Origin: RGIG8700 sp045648505
Lineage (GTDB): Bacteria > Bacillota > Clostridia > RGIG6154
Assembly: GCA_045648505.1 (NCBI GenBank)
Contig: JAZROD010000037.1
Coordinates: 1 to 14,498, forward strand
Length of the DNA stretch: 14,498 nt
Reading direction: 5' to 3'
Shown here: positions 13,591 through 14,498 of the stretch, piece after piece
How positions within the stretch are numbered: position 1 is the first letter of the stretch
Layout: every line of letters starts with the position of its first letter
The notes under the pieces: model-generated
The model's input: only the letters and a program-made list of their open reading frames with translations
Database searches by the model: none
What the model was told of the DNA's origin: nothing
Made by a program: the position numbers and the translations under genes

Positions 13591-13697
13591 ATGCAAAATG
13601 CAAAATGGACAATGTAAAATGATGGTCAAAAATCGCAAAGCGATTTTATTAAATCAAACGCAGAGCGTTTGTTCTTTAATTTTCAATTTTCCATTAT
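13591..13697. repeat. Intergenic repeat element with two CGC-ANA-GCG hairpins
   Basis: The left arm has AT-rich units such as ATGCAAAATG and AATGGACAATG; the right arm (13678-13697) is an imperfect inverted match. Between them are two perfect hairpins: AAAATCGC-AAA-GCGATTTT (13629-13647) and CAAACGC-AGA-GCGTTTG (13655-13671). The right arm covers the stop codon of the cupin gene. The hairpin core matches that at 3844-3864, so this looks like a dispersed, non-coding repeat family. Confidence 0.6.
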
Positions 13698-14083
13698 TCC
13701 AGCTCTGCTCCGCCAATAAAACAAACATCTTTATTGTAATAGTATTTCTCATTTTCTGCTATTTTTTTCTGCAGTTTACTCGAACAGGCTTTATATAAGA
13801 AATCAAAATCATTTTCTATTATTTCTTTTTTATTATATGCTATAAATACACGATGAATATTTTCCCCTTGAATTTCTGCATAGCATTTTGTAATAAAAAA
13901 CATATCTCCTTTTTCAAAATATGTTTTTGTGCCATTTATTATATAATAACCCTCACCACTTTGAATGTATTCCACAAGACGCATATTGGAGAATTTTTCG
14001 TTGTATTTTGCATCAAAACATTCACCAACATACACTTTGTATCCCTTAAACAGATTATACCTTGCCTTAATACGATTTCTCAT
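13694..14083 (-). CDS. Small cupin-like protein resembling an AraC sensor domain
   Basis: A 129-aa protein. The middle part has the pattern of a cupin/AraC-type ligand-binding domain: a string of short strands with MRLVEYIQSGEGYYIINGTKTYFEKGDMFFI (about 34-64), where the G-x-G-x-x-x-I-N-G turn and the GD before a hydrophobic strand are typical. The rest is Lys/Glu/Tyr-rich. In AraC-family regulators this domain is followed by a helix-turn-helix pair; here the protein stops, so it is either a stand-alone cupin or a regulator that has lost its DNA-binding part. The ATG at 14083 is chosen over a GTG at 14092 because GGAG lies eight bases before it. It is preceded by a long structured leader. The function is not known. 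Confidence 0.68.
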   Translation of the reverse strand: MRNRIKARYNLFKGYKVYVGECFDAKYNEKFSNMRLVEYIQSGEGYYIINGTKTYFEKGDMFFITKCYAEIQGENIHRVFIAYNKKEIIENDFDFLYKACSSKLQKKIAENEKYYYNKDVCFIGGAELE

Positions 14084-14100
14084 AAAATCCACTCCAAATT

Positions 14101-14127
14101 AAAAAGTGCGCCCACGGATGGACGCAC
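14101..14127 (-). terminator. Conditional terminator before the cupin gene
   Basis: On the minus strand GTGCGTCCA pairs with TGGGCGCAC (one C-A mismatch) around TCCG and is followed by five Ts (14101-14105). It ends about 5 bp before the GGAG ribosome binding site of the downstream gene, the usual place for attenuation. Confidence 0.75.
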
Positions 14128-14255
14128 GAAAAAGTGTTCCTCCCGTAGCTGCAACACAATTTAACAATGCCATCAAGGGAAAGTTAATAGAAGGAAAACA
14201 CTTTTTGCCAAAAGTATTTTTCCCTCGACGACAAAATTTATTAAATTGTGTTGCA
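14101..14255 (-). ncRNA. Riboswitch-like structured leader with terminator/antiterminator
   Basis: Transcript of about 155 nt from the promoter at 14261-14289. P1: 15 bp (14241-14255 with 14150-14164). P2: 14 continuous pairs including G-U (14219-14232 with 14169-14182, GUCGUCGAGGGAAA). P3: ACUUUU/AAAAGU hairpin (14200-14215). P1 is followed by CUACGGGAGGA (14138-14148), which can pair at 10 of 11 positions with UCCAUCCGUGG (14112-14122). The latter is also part of the terminator GUGCG...CGCAC (14106-14127), which ends in five Us just before the ribosome binding site of the cupin gene. The two folds exclude each other. It matches no riboswitch class I can recall; a 6S-like or other small RNA is the alternative. 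Confidence 0.6.
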
Positions 14256-14260
14256 AAGTC

Positions 14261-14289
14261 ATTATAACATATACAGAATTAGAATTCAA
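14261..14289 (-). promoter_or_regulatory. Promoter of the structured leader and cupin gene
   Basis: On the minus strand TTGAAT (14284-14289), a 17-bp spacer and TATAAT (14261-14266). The predicted start (about 14255) is the first base of the P1 stem of the leader. Confidence 0.82.
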
Positions 14290-14357
14290 GCAAAAAAATA
14301 GTCCATATATGTGGCATATACTGTTAAAGATAGCAATTTAAAAAGCTGAACGATTAA

Positions 14358-14382
14358 TGAAGTGAACCCCATTTAGTTCACA
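14358..14382 (+). repeat. Left terminal inverted repeat of an IS3-family element
   Basis: TGAAGTGAACCCC followed by ATTTAGTTCACA resembles the IS150-group end pattern TGTACTGAACCCC...GTTAGACA, and lies about 58 bp before a transposase OrfA start. The TG terminus is characteristic. Only this end is in the window, so the target duplication cannot be checked. Confidence 0.65.
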
Positions 14383-14398
14383 AAAAATAAAAAACGAA

Positions 14399-14433
14399 AA
14401 CCTCTTATGGTATAATAAAACCATAGGAGGTTT
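14399..14433 (+). promoter_or_regulatory. Hairpin that can mask the transposase ribosome binding site
   Basis: AAACCTCTTATGG pairs with CCATAGGAGGTTT at 12 Watson-Crick positions plus one G-U. The right arm contains the GGAGG site of OrfA; the TATAAT -10 box lies in the loop. A read-through transcript would fold and hide the site, while one started from the internal promoter (about 14423) lacks the left arm and stays open. Confidence 0.7.
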
Positions 14434-14439
14434 TTAATT

Positions 14440-14498
14440 ATGGCTAAAAAAGGACAGAAATTCAACAACTATACAAAAGAAACGAAAGAGGAAATATT
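14440..14498 (+). CDS. IS3-family transposase OrfA, N-terminal fragment
   Basis: Nineteen codons are visible, beginning MAKKGQKFNNYTKETKEEI, the usual start of IS3-family OrfA proteins, which carry a helix-turn-helix that binds the IS ends. GGAGG lies ten bases before the ATG. The gene is cut by the window edge; OrfB would follow, normally reached by a -1 frameshift. Confidence 0.82.
   Translation, partial: MAKKGQKFNNYTKETKEEI

Larger units (their letters stand above)
14358..14498 (+). mobile_element. IS3-family insertion sequence, left end (partial)
   Basis: Comprises the left end (14358-14382), a TATAAT -10 box (14411-14416) with no good -35, a hairpin over the ribosome binding site (14399-14433) and the start of OrfA (14440). 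It runs off the right edge. IS3 elements normally gain a full promoter when the ends join as a circle, which fits the weak -35 here. Confidence 0.75.

Noticed and set aside
13591..13697. CRISPR array
   Set aside because: The repeated units are short, AT-rich and unevenly spaced, the hairpins differ from one another, and there are no unique spacers or cas genes.
14101..14255. MITE (miniature transposon) explanation for the long inverted repeat
   Set aside because: A consensus promoter starts exactly at the outer stem, and the terminator and antiterminator abut the next gene's ribosome binding site; target duplications are not evident. A transcribed regulatory leader is more likely.

Overview
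The window is AT-rich and looks like the chromosome of a low-GC Gram-positive of the class Clostridia, probably a gut lineage. The signs are strong AGGAGG-type ribosome binding sites, consensus sigma-A promoters, an SLH-domain S-layer protein, a CIRCE operator, a TagO/MnaA pair and many T-tailed hairpin terminators. Species cannot be fixed from the sequence alone.

Layout. At the left edge only the first three codons of a minus-strand gene are visible, with its promoter. Next is a 978-aa S-layer-type protein (minus, 194-3130) behind a consensus promoter, a 90-nt leader and repeated GTTACAA motifs. A small four-helix-bundle gene (3357-3710) lies between two 34-bp inverted repeats that match at 33 of 34 positions. 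It is followed by tRNA-Arg(CCG), then a minus-strand run trpS - tagO-like - wecB/mnaA (7104 down to 3903). Between 7225 and 7539 there appears to be a complete type I toxin-antitoxin locus: a 24-aa hydrophobic peptide with its own promoter and structured 5' leader, a shared bidirectional terminator, and a convergent antisense RNA from a perfect consensus promoter. A three-gene membrane-protein operon (9126 down to 7616: unknown integral membrane protein, DUF2752, zinc-ribbon/TM2 protein) diverges from a small ribbon-helix-helix regulator gene (9291-9461). Then on the plus strand come htpG under a perfect CIRCE, an SDR oxidoreductase overlapping it by 4 nt, and a HlyC/CorC-type CNNM/CBS transporter with its own promoter. 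On the minus strand, a small cupin (AraC-sensor-like) protein is preceded by a 150-nt highly structured leader with mutually exclusive antiterminator and terminator hairpins. The right edge holds the left end, promoter and first 19 codons of an IS3-family insertion sequence.

How the genes fit together. MnaA (UDP-GlcNAc 2-epimerase) and TagO-like transferase supply UDP-ManNAc and lipid-linked GlcNAc for secondary cell-wall polymer. Polymers of that kind, usually carrying pyruvylated ManNAc, are the known ligands of SLH domains, so the S-layer gene and its anchor synthesis lie close together. HtpG is a stress chaperone and appears HrcA-controlled here.

The most interesting candidates for undescribed biology are the small toxin-antitoxin locus (7225-7539), the riboswitch-like leader before the cupin gene (14101-14289), and the inverted-repeat-bounded four-helix-bundle cassette (3326-3754).
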